From Azoarcus sp. L1K30 (lineage in GTDB: Bacteria; Pseudomonadota; Gammaproteobacteria; Burkholderiales; Rhodocyclaceae): a stretch of DNA of 64,000 nt. The position numbers were made by a program, and so were the translations under genes. The notes beneath the pieces were generated by a model. It did not search any database, was not told the DNA's origin, and saw only the letters and a program-made list of their open reading frames with translations. The stretch spans positions 1,442,375-1,506,374 of the forward strand of contig NZ_JAGRRD010000001.1 in NCBI RefSeq assembly GCF_018122735.1, in the 5' to 3' direction. Shown one piece after another: positions 14,623-23,789 of this stretch. Position 1 is the stretch's first letter; the number at the start of each line of letters is the position of its first letter.

Positions 14623-16065
14623 ATGGCCGACGACAACCCGTTTTTCCGTGCCGTCCGCGACTTCTGCCAGCGCGATGTCGTGACCTGCGCGGCGGGCGAC
14701 AGACTGGTCGACGCGGTCGGCATCATGCGCAGCAGGAACATCTCCAGCATCGTGGTCGTGCGTGACGACATGCCGCACGGGATCTTCACCGATCGCGACC
14801 TGCGCAACAAGGTCGTGGCCCAGGCCCGGGATCCGGCCGCGCTCACCGTGGCTGACGTCATGCACACCCCGCTGTCGACGATTGCCGAGCGCGACGTGCT
14901 GTACGAGGCGCTGTACCGCATGTCGAAGCAGAAGATCCACCGCCTCGTGGTGGTCGATGACACCGGTCGCCTGACCGGCATCATCACCGACACCGACATC
15001 CTGCGCCTGCAGGCGCACTCGCCGCACCAGCTCGTGCTCGATATCGAGAAGGCGGGCTCGATTGACGATCTGCGCCATCTGCACCACCGCATCCAGCAAC
15101 TGGTGGTGCACATGAGCGGCACCGGCATCGCGATCCGTGATCTGGTCAAACTGATCGCGAACCTCAACGATCAGGTCCTGATCCGTCTCATCGGCCTGCT
15201 GCGCGCAGAGAAATATCCCGATCTGACCGACCGCTTCGCTTTTGTCGTGATGGGCAGCGAGGGCCGCAGCGAACAGACGCTGTCGACCGATCAGGACAAC
15301 GCCATCGTCTACGCTGACGACCTGAGCGCGGACGAACTCGCACGCCTGGAAGCCTTCTCGGTCGAGCTGATCGATACCCTGATTGCGATCGGCGTGCCGC
15401 CCTGCCCCGGCGGCATCATGGCCAAGAACGCCGCGTGGCGGCACAGCCTGTCGGAGTGGAAGCAGACGCTGAATCGCTGGCTGACCACGCCCACGCCGGA
15501 GCATGTGATGACCGGCAGCATGTTCATGGACCTGCGCACGCTGTATGGCCCCGACGAACTGGTGCAGGCGCTGCGGGAGCAGGCTTTCCGCACCATGAGC
15601 CAGGACCAGGGCTTCCTGATGCGCATGGCGCAGAACATGACGCGCTTTCTGCCGCCGCTGAGCTGGCTGGGTCGTATCAAGGTGGAGAAATCAGGCCCCC
15701 ACCGCGGCAAACTCGACATCAAGAAGGCGGGCATCTTCGCCATCACCGACGGCATCAAGGCGCTGGCGATACAGGCACGTGCGCTCGATGGCAGCACACA
15801 TGACCGCATCGAGGCACTGGTCGCGGCCAAGGTGATGAAGGAGGCCGACGCGGCCGATCTGCGCGCAGCCTTCGACTTCATGGTCAGACTACGTCTGCGC
15901 GGCCATGTCGAAGCCCTGCACGCCGGCACGGAACCGAGCAACTACATCTCGCTCGAGCAGCTCAACGCGATGGAAAAAGGCGAGCTCAAGCTCGCCTTCG
16001 AAGGTGTTGCGCGCTTCCAGGGCTTCATCAAGCATCACTTCAGCCTGCAGCTGCTGCGCAACTGA
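14623..16065 (+). CDS. CBS-domain / DUF294 putative nucleotidyltransferase
   Basis: 480 aa. Two CBS motifs occupy about residues 10-130 (DVVTCAAGDRLVDAVGIMRSRNISSIVVV and VMHTPLSTIAERDVLYEALYRM). A DUF294 nucleotidyltransferase-like domain follows, with FVVMGSEGRSEQTLSTDQDNAIVY: the G-S-x-(G)R-x-E and D-x-D/N pattern is that of GlnD/MJ-type nucleotidyltransferases. A DUF294 C-terminal helical domain completes the protein. The N-terminal cyclic-nucleotide-binding domain found in many relatives is absent. The start at 14623 (MADDNPFF, GGAG 11 bases upstream) is preferred over the longer 14491 frame. The role is probably regulatory. Its stop is immediately adjacent to the convergent paaJ stop. 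Confidence 0.88.
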   Translation: MADDNPFFRAVRDFCQRDVVTCAAGDRLVDAVGIMRSRNISSIVVVRDDMPHGIFTDRDLRNKVVAQARDPAALTVADVMHTPLSTIAERDVLYEALYRMSKQKIHRLVVVDDTGRLTGIITDTDILRLQAHSPHQLVLDIEKAGSIDDLRHLHHRIQQLVVHMSGTGIAIRDLVKLIANLNDQVLIRLIGLLRAEKYPDLTDRFAFVVMGSEGRSEQTLSTDQDNAIVYADDLSADELARLEAFSVELIDTLIAIGVPPCPGGIMAKNAAWRHSLSEWKQTLNRWLTTPTPEHVMTGSMFMDLRTLYGPDELVQALREQAFRTMSQDQGFLMRMAQNMTRFLPPLSWLGRIKVEKSGPHRGKLDIKKAGIFAITDGIKALAIQARALDGSTHDRIEALVAAKVMKEADAADLRAAFDFMVRLRLRGHVEALHAGTEPSNYISLEQLNAMEKGELKLAFEGVARFQGFIKHHFSLQLLRN

Positions 16066-17271
16066 TCACACCCGCTCGAGCAGCAGCGCAATGCCCTGAC
16101 CGACACCGATGCACATGGTGCACACCGCGTAGCGCCCGCCGCTGCGCTGCAGCTGCCAGGTGGCGGTGGTGACCAGGCGGGCCCCGCTCATGCCCAGAGG
16201 GTGACCCAGCGCGATGGCGCCGCCATTGGGATTCACATGTGCCGCGTCGTCCGCCAATCCCAGTCCGCGCAGGGTGGCAAGCGCCTGACTGGCAAAGGCC
16301 TCGTTGAGCTCGATGAGGTCGATCTGATCGATGTGCAGCCCGGTCTTCGCCAGCAGCTTCTGCGTCGCCGGCAGCGGTCCGATGCCCATGATGCGCGGTT
16401 CGACCCCGGCCGTGGCGGTGGCGACGATGCGTGCGCGCGGCGTCAGTCCGTGGCGTGCCGCCGCCGCTTCGGAGGCGATCAGCAGCGCGCAGGCGCCATC
16501 ATTGACCCCGGACGCATTGCCTGCCGTCACCGACAGATCCGGACCATTGATGCCCTTGAGCCGGGCCAGGGCGTCGAGCGTGGTGTCGGGGCGGGGATGC
16601 TCGTCCGCCACCACCCGCACCACCTCGCCTTTCTTGCGCGGCACGTCCACTGCAACGATCTCGTCGGCAAACAACCCGGCATCGAAGGCCTTCTTCCAGC
16701 GCTGCTGGCTGCGCAGCGCGAAGGCGTCCTGGTCGGCACGTGCAATGCCGAACTGCGCGGCCACGTTGTCCGCCGTCTGCGGCATCGAATCGATACCGTA
16801 ACGCGCCTTCATCAGCTTATTGACGAGGCGCCAGCCAATGGTCGTGTCCTCGATCGAGCTGCTGCGGCCGAACGCGGTGTCGGCCTTGGGTACGACGAAG
16901 GGCGCGCGCGACATCGACTCCACACCGCCAGCCACGCCCATGTCGATTTCCCCGGCGCGGATCGATCGCGCGATGAAGGACACCGCATCCATGCCGGACC
17001 CGCACAGGCGGTTGATCGTGCTCCCCGGCACCGTCACCGGGTAGCCCGCCAGCAGCAGCGACATGCGCGCCACGTTGCGGTTGTCCTCGCCCGCCTGGTT
17101 GGCACAGCCGAGCACGAGTTCCTCGATCGCGGCCGGGTCCACGCCGGGGTTTCGCGCCAGCAGCGCCGACAACGGAATCGCCGCCAGATCGTCGGGGCGG
17201 ACGGAAGAAAGTGCGCCGCCGTAGCGCCCGATGGGCGTGCGGACGGCGTCGCAGACGAATGCGTCGGCCAT
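16066..17271 (-). CDS. paaJ: 3-oxoadipyl-CoA thiolase (PaaJ/PcaF type)
   Basis: 401 aa, exactly the usual size of PcaF/PaaJ. Cleaves 3-oxoadipyl-CoA to succinyl-CoA and acetyl-CoA at the end of phenylacetate (and beta-ketoadipate) degradation. Active-site residues: nucleophile in NRLCGSGMDAV, His in NPNGGAIALGHPLGMSGARL and the second Cys in CMCIGVGQG. Similarity to known PcaF is strong over the whole length, e.g. GCANQAGEDNRNVARM, ETT-type SIEDTTIGWR and TVTAGNASGVNDGA-like segments. Start at ATG 17271 (MADAFVCDAVRTPIGRYGG). Last gene of the paaF-paaH-paaJ operon, 41 bases after paaH. Confidence 0.88.
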   Translation of the reverse strand: MADAFVCDAVRTPIGRYGGALSSVRPDDLAAIPLSALLARNPGVDPAAIEELVLGCANQAGEDNRNVARMSLLLAGYPVTVPGSTINRLCGSGMDAVSFIARSIRAGEIDMGVAGGVESMSRAPFVVPKADTAFGRSSSIEDTTIGWRLVNKLMKARYGIDSMPQTADNVAAQFGIARADQDAFALRSQQRWKKAFDAGLFADEIVAVDVPRKKGEVVRVVADEHPRPDTTLDALARLKGINGPDLSVTAGNASGVNDGACALLIASEAAAARHGLTPRARIVATATAGVEPRIMGIGPLPATQKLLAKTGLHIDQIDLIELNEAFASQALATLRGLGLADDAAHVNPNGGAIALGHPLGMSGARLVTTATWQLQRSGGRYAVCTMCIGVGQGIALLLERV

Positions 17272-17312
17272 GGAAAACCTCAGGTTGGGTAAATCGGAAG
17301 AGCGCGTGCGGA

Positions 17313-18833
17313 TCAGCCTTCGGGCGTGAGCAGTGACACGCCCAGCCGCGCCCGGCGGATCAGCCACGGACTCGGGCGATAGCGCGGATCGCGGGTATAG
17401 GCCTGCATGCGGTCGAGAATCTCGAGCACCCGCGCAGCGCCGATGGCGTCGCCCATTGCCAGCGGACCGGCCGGATAGCCCAGACCGAGCCGCACCGCGG
17501 TATCGATGTCCTGTGGCGAGGCAATGCGCTGCTGGGCGATGTCGCAACCGAGATTGACGATCATCGCCAGCACACGCTGGGTGACGAAGCCGGGACTGTC
17601 GTGAATGACCGAGACGGCCACGCCGTCGGCGCCGAACAGGCCGCGTGCGGCGTCGACCATCGCGGCATCGGTGAGCGGCGTGCGCATCAGCGTGCGGCGG
17701 CGCCCGAGATCGGGCAGCAGATCGATTGCGACGGTTCGCCTCGGGTCCAGACCCGCAGCCAGGCAGGCGCTGGTCGCATCCTCGCCCCACGGCGCCACCA
17801 TGCACAAGGCATCGTCGGCGGGCTGCGCGCCCGCATCCAGCGTTCCGCCCAGGCGGATCACCAGTGCACTCAGACGCTCACGCTCGCCTTCATCCCCGAT
17901 CGCGAGAAACACCCGGGCCGGGCGCGCATCCGGCGCGGGCGCTTCGGGTGCCACCACCGCGGCGCCGTCGCGATAGACGTAGAAGCCCTGCCCGCTCTTG
18001 CGCCCCAACAGGCCCGCCGCCAGCCGTTGCCGTGTGATCGGCGAGGGCCGGTAGCGCGGTTCCTGGTAATACTGGTCGTGGATCGACTCCATCACCGGAT
18101 GCGACACATCGAGCCCGGTCAGGTCGAGCAGCTCGCACGGCCCCATGCGGAAACCCGCGGCTTCGCGCAGGATGCGGTCGAGCGTGACCACGTCTGCGAC
18201 ACCCTCACCGAGAATGCGCAGTCCTTCGGTAAGGTAGGCACGGCCGGCGTGGTTGACGATGAAGCCCGGCGTGTCCTGCGCCCGCACCGGCGCATGGCCC
18301 ATCTGCCGGGCAAGCGCCAGCAGCCGCTCGCACACATCGGGACGGGTGCGCGCGCCGTCGATGACCTCGACGATCTTCATCAAGGGCACCGGACTGAAGA
18401 AATGCAGCCCCGCCACGCGCGCCGGGTGGGCGCAAGCGGCCGCAATCGCGGTCACCGACAGCGACGAGGTATTGGTCGCCAGGATGCAGTGCTCACCGAC
18501 CACGGCCTCGAGCTCGCGCATCAGCGCACGCTTCGCTTCGAGGTTCTCGATGATGGCCTCGACCACCGCGTCGCAGCCCTCGAGCTCGGCCAGCGTGGCG
18601 GCAGGGCGCAGGCGCTGCCGTGCAGCCGCCGCGTCATCCGCGCTCAGGCTGCCCTTGGACACCAGCTTCGCGAGCATCGGCTCGATGGCGGCAATGGCTT
18701 CGCGCGGTGCATCCGCGCGGGTGTCGAAGAGGCGTACTTCGATGCCGCCGATGGCGGCGATCTGGGCGATACCCCGCCCCATCAGCCCGGCACCGACGAT
18801 GCCGAGCGTTAGTACAGGACAATCCGGATTCAA
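17313..18833 (-). CDS. paaH: 3-hydroxyadipyl-CoA dehydrogenase
   Basis: 506 aa. Oxidises 3-hydroxyadipyl-CoA with NAD+ in phenylacetate beta-oxidation. N-terminal Rossmann domain with GIVGAGLMGRGIAQIAA, then TNTSSLSVTAIAAA, the catalytic-His region RVAGLHFFSPVPLMKIVEV and TPGFIVNHAGRAYLTEG. A second 3-hydroxyacyl-CoA dehydrogenase C-terminal domain ends DRMQAYTRDPRYRPSPWL, the two-domain layout and length of PaaH/PaaC. The start is a TTG at 18833: AGGAG lies 6 bases before it and the protein begins just ahead of the Rossmann motif. Lies between paaF and paaJ with gaps of 33 and 41 bases. Confidence 0.87.
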   Translation of the reverse strand: MNPDCPVLTLGIVGAGLMGRGIAQIAAIGGIEVRLFDTRADAPREAIAAIEPMLAKLVSKGSLSADDAAAARQRLRPAATLAELEGCDAVVEAIIENLEAKRALMRELEAVVGEHCILATNTSSLSVTAIAAACAHPARVAGLHFFSPVPLMKIVEVIDGARTRPDVCERLLALARQMGHAPVRAQDTPGFIVNHAGRAYLTEGLRILGEGVADVVTLDRILREAAGFRMGPCELLDLTGLDVSHPVMESIHDQYYQEPRYRPSPITRQRLAAGLLGRKSGQGFYVYRDGAAVVAPEAPAPDARPARVFLAIGDEGERERLSALVIRLGGTLDAGAQPADDALCMVAPWGEDATSACLAAGLDPRRTVAIDLLPDLGRRRTLMRTPLTDAAMVDAARGLFGADGVAVSVIHDSPGFVTQRVLAMIVNLGCDIAQQRIASPQDIDTAVRLGLGYPAGPLAMGDAIGAARVLEILDRMQAYTRDPRYRPSPWLIRRARLGVSLLTPEG

Positions 18834-18866
18834 GTCAGGCTCCTGCCGGTGGGGCGAGCGTGAAGT

Positions 18867-19661
18867 TCAGCGCCCTTTCCACACCGGTTTGCGTTTTTCG
18901 AGGAAGGCATTCACGCCTTCGTTACGGTCATCGGTACCCGCGAGCACGACGAAATTGCGCCGTTCGAGCACCATGCCCGCCGCCAGCGGCGTCTCGAACG
19001 CCTGCAGCACGGCATCCTTGGCCAGGCGGACCGCCAGCGGCGCCTTGCCTGCGATCTTGCGCGCCAGTTCGTGCGCACGACCGATGCACGCGTCGTCCGC
19101 GGTCACTTCGGCCACCAGGCCGGCGGCAAGGGCTTCACGCGCGGGGATGAACTCGCCCGCGAGCACCATTTTCATCGCCAGCGACTTGCCGACTGCACGT
19201 GTCAGGCGTTGCGTGCCGCCCGCACCGGGGATGATGCCGAGATTGATTTCGGGCTGGCCGAACTGCGCCGATTCACCGGCGACGATGATGTCGGCGTGCA
19301 TCACCAGCTCGCAGCCGCCACCCAGCGCGTAGCCACAGACGGCACCGATCACCGGCTTGGGGAAACGCCCGATGGCGGCAAACAGGCGCGGGCGCTCTTC
19401 GAGCAGGACTGCCTGCATGTCCTTCGAGGCCATCTCGGCCAGATCCGCACCCGCGGCGAAAACGGTGTCACCGCCGGTAAGGACCACGCAGCGCACGCCA
19501 TCATCAGTCTCGGCCCGCTCCAGCAGCCCGACGATGCCGCGCAGCACCGGCGTGGACAGCGCATTGCGCGCCTCGGGCCGGTTCAGCCGGATCTCGAGCA
19601 CACCGGCCTCCGGTCCGTTGACGATCAGGCCCTCGGGCGCCGCATAGTTAGTTTCGTTCAT
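18867..19661 (-). CDS. paaF: 2,3-dehydroadipyl-CoA hydratase (enoyl-CoA hydratase)
   Basis: 264 aa crotonase-fold enzyme. Hydrates 2,3-dehydroadipyl-CoA in phenylacetate degradation. Oxyanion-hole and CoA motifs: FAAGADLAEMASKD, GYALGGGCELVMHADIIVAGE and FGQPEINLGIIPGAGGTQRL, the last containing the catalytic glutamates. Full-length similarity to E. coli PaaF is obvious (AAGADL.EMA.KD, GTQRL.R.VGKSLA.KMVL.GE, EDR.EG..AFL.KR.P..KGR). The ATG at 19661 is preceded by CGGAGCGGAGAC; a longer frame starting at 19715 has no support. First gene of the trio; the ring-attack genes (paaA-E, paaG, paaZ, paaK) are not in the window. Confidence 0.87.
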   Translation of the reverse strand: MNETNYAAPEGLIVNGPEAGVLEIRLNRPEARNALSTPVLRGIVGLLERAETDDGVRCVVLTGGDTVFAAGADLAEMASKDMQAVLLEERPRLFAAIGRFPKPVIGAVCGYALGGGCELVMHADIIVAGESAQFGQPEINLGIIPGAGGTQRLTRAVGKSLAMKMVLAGEFIPAREALAAGLVAEVTADDACIGRAHELARKIAGKAPLAVRLAKDAVLQAFETPLAAGMVLERRNFVVLAGTDDRNEGVNAFLEKRKPVWKGR

Positions 19662-19808
19662 GTCTCCGCTCCGTGATAAGAATGGTCTTGTTGCGGGCGC
19701 GTATTGACCCGGCAATTGAACAGGCGAGAGATGGAGGGCGCCAAACTGAGGCCCCCGAACCTCAATAGCAGGTTCCTTCCCCTTGTATGTTCAAGGAAAG
19801 GGCAAGAA

Positions 19809-19980
19809 CAGAGCTCCTCCCCCTTCAAGGGGGGCGTAGCCGGGGTTTCGGCGAGCACTGCTCGCTGCCGGCGTAGCGGCGAGGCATTGCCGAGACTACC
19901 GGTTGGGAGGGGGATGGGTTACTGCGGCAGTCGGAGAACCCATCCCCACCCCAACCCTCCCCTTGAAGGGGAGGGAGCGA
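19809..19980. repeat. REP-like G/C-rich palindromic repeat, copy cluster 2 (inverted pair)
   Basis: Two opposed copies of the element seen at 9.8-9.94 kb. The left copy is inverted: palindrome CCCCCTT-C-AAGGGGG at 19819-19833 and GGGGATGGG at 19910-19918. The right copy is direct: CCCATCCCC at 19939-19947 followed by a perfect palindrome CCCTCCCCTT-G-AAGGGGAGGG (19955-19975). The pair lies in the non-coding gap (19662-20077) between paaF and proX. The intervening 75 bases are GC-rich and hold no reading frame with support. Confidence 0.75.
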
Positions 19981-20030
19981 CCGTGCTGAACTCAACCTTT
20001 CGTCATCTAATTGATTGCCGGGCTAATAAT

Positions 20031-20054
20031 GAAAAAACAGCGACCAGGGGTCGC
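20031..20054 (-). terminator. Intrinsic terminator of the proVWX operon
   Basis: Read on the minus strand: GCGACC-CCT-GGTCGC hairpin followed by TGTTTTTTC. It starts 24 bases after the proX stop. Confidence 0.85.
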
Positions 20055-20077
20055 CGTTCTTCCTGATGCAGACGGTG

Positions 20078-21094
20078 TTATTTGGCGGCAGCGCGTGCCT
20101 GGTCCAGCCAGCCCTTGTAGGTGGCTGCATGGCCCTTGATCCAGGCATTGACATGACGTTCGATGTCGGCAGCCTTGTTCTCGCCGTCACGCATGCGCTT
20201 GTTCTGCGCACTGATGTCGTTGTTCGACAACTTCATGATTGCGAACAGCTTGGCTGCGGCTGGATTCGCCTCCGCCCAGGCGCGATTGGCCACGATGTGC
20301 TGATTGTTGGCCTGGAAGCCATAGTTCGATCCATCCGGCAGCGAGGTATCCACATCTTTGCGCTCACCCGGCAGCGACGAGAACGGCACCTGCAACCAGG
20401 TGACATCCTTGCCCGGCACCAGCACGCCGCTCACCCAGTAAGGCGTCCACGTGTAGTAGAAGATCGGCTCACCCTGCTTGTGGCGGGCAATGGTGTCGGC
20501 AATGATTGCAGCATACGAGCCCTGCTTGTGGGTCACATGATCGCGCAGGCCGTAGGCGTCAAGATGATGTTCGATGACCTTTTCGCAGCCCCAGCCGGGG
20601 TTGCATCCGGCCAGATCGGCCTTGCCGTCGCCATCGGTGTCGAACAGCTTGGCGATGGCCGGATCCTTGAGCTGGTCGATACGCGTGATCTTGTACTTGT
20701 CGGCGGTGGCCTTGTCGATCAGGTAGCCCTGCAGCGCGCCGCCGGAATACACGCCCTCGCGATACAGCTTGGCATCGCCACCGGCCTTCTCGTAAAAATC
20801 AACATGCAGCGGATTCCAGTGATCGGCCATGAAGGTGGCGTCGCCATTGCCGAGCGCGATATGGCCCGCGGCATATTCGATCTCCTTGATCGGCTGCACG
20901 TCGTAGCCCAGATCCTTGAGCGCATGCATCACCAGCAGGGTCTGAAAGGTTTCCTCGGCAATCGAACTCTTGATCGGCTGCACCTTGACCCCGGCACCCG
21001 GCATGTCCGCCGCAATGGCGTGAATCGGTGCGGCCGTGGCCAGCGCGATGGCGACGCCACCCAGGATCTGCTTCAGGAAATTTCTCTTTTGCAT
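20078..21094 (-). CDS. proX: Glycine betaine/proline ABC transporter substrate-binding protein
   Basis: 338 aa with an N-terminal Sec signal peptide (basic start MQKRNFLKQ, hydrophobic [12 protein letters not shown], cleavage near AIAAD). The mature protein is an OpuAC/ProX-type binding protein: [18 protein letters not shown] and [13 protein letters not shown] supply the aromatic residues that cage the quaternary ammonium group, and [14 protein letters not shown] the cysteine seen in ProX. Captures glycine betaine, proline betaine or related osmolytes in the periplasm. GAGGAG lies 6 bases before the ATG. Third gene of proV-proW-proX, 46 bases after proW. Confidence 0.93.
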   Translation of the reverse strand: MQKRNFLKQILGGVAIALATAAPIHAIAADMPGAGVKVQPIKSSIAEETFQTLLVMHALKDLGYDVQPIKEIEYAAGHIALGNGDATFMADHWNPLHVDFYEKAGGDAKLYREGVYSGGALQGYLIDKATADKYKITRIDQLKDPAIAKLFDTDGDGKADLAGCNPGWGCEKVIEHHLDAYGLRDHVTHKQGSYAAIIADTIARHKQGEPIFYYTWTPYWVSGVLVPGKDVTWLQVPFSSLPGERKDVDTSLPDGSNYGFQANNQHIVANRAWAEANPAAAKLFAIMKLSNNDISAQNKRMRDGENKAADIERHVNAWIKGHAATYKGWLDQARAAAK

Positions 21095-21140
21095 CTGTTG
21101 CTCCTCATTGAAGGTTTGCAGGCGAAAGCAGGCAGCGAAC

Positions 21141-22316
21141 CTAGGCCGCTTTCGCCGATTCGGTGGTACTGGTGGTCCGGCTGCGGCGCAAGGCGAACAG
21201 CAGACCGAGGGGACCCGATTCGTACCAGCGTCCGGCCTTACGCCCGGGACGCGCCATTGCCTGGGTGATGCGGTCGAGCATGATGGCCAGGATCACGATG
21301 CCGAGCCCGCCAACCGTTGCCAGCCCCATGTCGAGGCGACCGATACCGCGCAACACCATCTGCCCCAGACCGCCCACGGCGATCATCGAGGCGATGACGA
21401 CCATCGACAGCGCCAGCATCAGGGTCTGGTTAATGCCGGCCATGATGGTGGGCATGGCCAGCGGCAACTGCACCTTGGTCAGCATCTGCCAGGGCGACGC
21501 ACCGAACGCTCGCGAAGCCTCGATGAGATCGGCCCGCACCTGCCGGATGCCGAGGTTGGTCAGCCGGATCAGCGGCGGCAGCGCAAACACGATGGTCACG
21601 ACCACACCGGGGACGTTGCCGATGCCAAACAGCATCACCACCGGCACCAGGTAGACGAAGGCCGGCGTCGTCTGCATGGCGTCGAGCAGCGGTCGCGCAA
21701 ACGCCTCCATGCGGTCGCTGCGCGCCATCATGATGCCCAACGGCAACCCGATGACCATGCAGAACGCCACCGATGTCAGCACCAGCGCGAGCGTGACCAT
21801 GGCTTCGCTCCAGGCGCCGATGAAGCCGATCAGCAGCAGCGACAGCACCGATCCGATCGCCAGGCGCCGGCCGCTGGCCTGCCAGGCGATCAATCCCAGC
21901 AGCGCGATCATCAGCAATGGCGGTACCGCCAGCAGCCCGTGTTCGATGCCGGTGAGCGTGGCATCGATCGGCACGCGTATGGCCTGGAAGGCGGGACGAA
22001 AGTGATCCACCGTCCAGGTCAGGCCGCTGTCGACCCAGTCGTCGAGCGGAATCACCGCGTTGTCAAAGGGACGGGACCAGTCGAAGGATGGCGCGGGGAC
22101 GTCTGTCGGTGCCGCGGATTGCGCCAGCCAGTCGTTCGCACTGTCGCCGACAGGCATCGCCGGGGCATCGGCACGCCCGGAGGACACGGCATCCGGCGCC
22201 GCCCAGGGATTGCCGGCAGGTGTCGCCACTGGCGTGTCGCCACCCGTTGCCCATGGATTGGCTGCCGGTGCCTGCGCGTCGGCGACGGCGGGGTTCGCGT
22301 TGCTGTGTTCGCTCAT
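21141..22316 (-). CDS. proW: Glycine betaine/proline ABC transporter permease
   Basis: 391 aa. The N-terminal 80 residues are cytoplasmic and rich in Ala, Pro and Asp (repeated NPWA segments), followed by membrane helices from about residue 130 on. The permease signature for contact with the ATPase is seen as [29 protein letters not shown]. It forms the transmembrane channel with ProV and ProX. The start ATG overlaps the proV stop by four bases (ATGA at 22313-22316). The long N-terminal cytoplasmic extension also occurs in E. coli ProW. Confidence 0.93.
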   Translation of the reverse strand: MSEHSNANPAVADAQAPAANPWATGGDTPVATPAGNPWAAPDAVSSGRADAPAMPVGDSANDWLAQSAAPTDVPAPSFDWSRPFDNAVIPLDDWVDSGLTWTVDHFRPAFQAIRVPIDATLTGIEHGLLAVPPLLMIALLGLIAWQASGRRLAIGSVLSLLLIGFIGAWSEAMVTLALVLTSVAFCMVIGLPLGIMMARSDRMEAFARPLLDAMQTTPAFVYLVPVVMLFGIGNVPGVVVTIVFALPPLIRLTNLGIRQVRADLIEASRAFGASPWQMLTKVQLPLAMPTIMAGINQTLMLALSMVVIASMIAVGGLGQMVLRGIGRLDMGLATVGGLGIVILAIMLDRITQAMARPGRKAGRWYESGPLGLLFALRRSRTTSTTESAKAA

Positions 22317-23521
22317 TGGCTCGCCTCCGCAGTTTGTTGATGGAGGAATTCCAGCATCATGTTGCGGGTAATCGAACCACGGTATCGACCCTTGTCATCG
22401 ACAACCGGCAAGCCGTAGGGGTGGCGCGTCAGCGGCTCGTAGAGTTCCGCGATGCATTGCTCCTGCGCGATCACATGGATGTCGGGCAGGAAGGCATCGC
22501 GCAGTTTCGGGTCGTCACTTGTGGCAGCGGCGCTCTTGAGCGAATCCACCGACACCACGCCCATCAACTTCTGGTCCGGGCTCACCACGTAACCGAACTC
22601 GCGATCATGGGTGCGCAGGCGTTCGAGTGCGCTGCGCACGCCCATGCCGGCGTGGTCGATGATGTTAATCTGGGTGCGGCGCGCAATATCGGCGGCGGAC
22701 AGGATGGAAGTGGCGTCGACACCGCGAAAGAAGGACTTCACGTAATCGTTGGCGGGATTGCGCAGAATCTCTTCGGCGGTGCCTACCTGAACCACGTTCC
22801 CGCCTTCCATGATCGCAATGCGGTCGCCGATGCGGATGGCCTCGTCCAGATCGTGCGAAATGAAGATGATGGTGCGCTTCTGTCCGGCCTGCAGCTTGAC
22901 CAGTTCATCCTGCATCTCGGCGCGAATCAGCGGGTCGAGCGCGGAAAAGGCCTCGTCCATCAACAACACGGACGGATCGTTGGCCAATGCCCGCGCCAGT
23001 CCGACGCGCTGCTGCATGCCGCCCGACAGCTCATCCGGATAGCTCGATGCCCACTGCGCCAGCCCGACCTGCTCGAGCGCGGTCATGGCCCGTGCGTTCC
23101 TGATGCGCTCCGCCTCGCCGGCCAGCATCAGTCCGAAGGCGGTGTTCTCGAGCACGCTCAGGTGCGGCATCAGCGCGAAGGACTGGAACACCATGCTCAT
23201 GTGCTTGCGCCGGAACTCGCGCAGTTCCGTGTCGCTCATCCTGGCGATGTCGCGGCCATCGACGACGACCTGTCCCGCCGTAGGTTCAATCAACCGATTC
23301 AGCAGCCGCACCAGGGTGGACTTGCCCGAACCCGACAGCCCCATGACGACGAAGATCTCGCCTTCATACACTTCGAACGATGCGTTTTTCACACCGAGCG
23401 TCTGGCCAGTCCTGGAAAAGATCTCGGCCTTGTCCAGCCCTTCTTCAACCAGTTTCATGGCCTCGCGGGGACGCTCCCCGAAGACCTTGTACAGATTCTT
23501 TACAACGAGTTTTGCCTGCAT
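22313..23521 (-). CDS. proV: Glycine betaine/proline ABC transporter ATP-binding protein
   Basis: 402 aa from ATG 23521 ([15 protein letters not shown]). ABC ATPase with Walker [10 protein letters not shown], signature [16 protein letters not shown], Walker [14 protein letters not shown] and the switch His in [11 protein letters not shown]. The C-terminal 130 residues contain two CBS units (around [18 protein letters not shown] and [22 protein letters not shown]), which in OpuA/ProV sense ionic strength or nucleotides. No ribosome-binding site is seen near the ATG, and a TTG 90 bases upstream would add a stretch with no family similarity. First gene of proVWX; an operator-like dyad lies about 170 bases upstream. 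Confidence 0.92.
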   Translation of the reverse strand: MQAKLVVKNLYKVFGERPREAMKLVEEGLDKAEIFSRTGQTLGVKNASFEVYEGEIFVVMGLSGSGKSTLVRLLNRLIEPTAGQVVVDGRDIARMSDTELREFRRKHMSMVFQSFALMPHLSVLENTAFGLMLAGEAERIRNARAMTALEQVGLAQWASSYPDELSGGMQQRVGLARALANDPSVLLMDEAFSALDPLIRAEMQDELVKLQAGQKRTIIFISHDLDEAIRIGDRIAIMEGGNVVQVGTAEEILRNPANDYVKSFFRGVDATSILSAADIARRTQINIIDHAGMGVRSALERLRTHDREFGYVVSPDQKLMGVVSVDSLKSAAATSDDPKLRDAFLPDIHVIAQEQCIAELYEPLTRHPYGLPVVDDKGRYRGSITRNMMLEFLHQQTAEASQ

Positions 23522-23690
23522 CGAATGGGCGCTGGCGCCGCGACACGGAGGATAAACGCAAAGGACAAACCCGGATCGAAGCCGGCAGCATGAACTGCCG
23601 GGACCACACAAGGCCTCATCCAGTTACGCTGGGCCGCAGGATGGGACACGCAATAGGGAGGCGCATCCGTTTCGCCAGCAATGACTGTTT

Positions 23691-23724
23691 TTGGACTGAA
23701 ATTGTAACATACAATTTTGTCCAA
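23691..23724. promoter_or_regulatory. Large operator-like dyad upstream of proV
   Basis: Nested inverted repeat: inner arms AAATTGTA / TACAATTT (23699-23706 and 23710-23717, spacer ACA) and outer arms TTGGAC / GTCCAA (23691-23696 and 23719-23724). It lies in the only AT-rich part of the 268-base gap between proV and the BrkB gene. On the minus strand TACAAT within it could be a -10. No U-run follows, so it is more likely a repressor site than a terminator; the regulator is unknown (osmolyte-linked BetI- or GbsR-like proteins are candidates by analogy). Confidence 0.55.
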
Positions 23725-23789
23725 ATATATTTTCGGCAATTGCGTTTCCTACCCCCGATCGTCAGCGCCATTGCGGACCGAGCGCCGGA

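Noticed and set aside
17272-17805. N-terminal extension of the thiolase frame to 17805
   Set aside because: It overlaps the paaH coding sequence in another frame and the thiolase family starts at MADAFVCDAVRTP.
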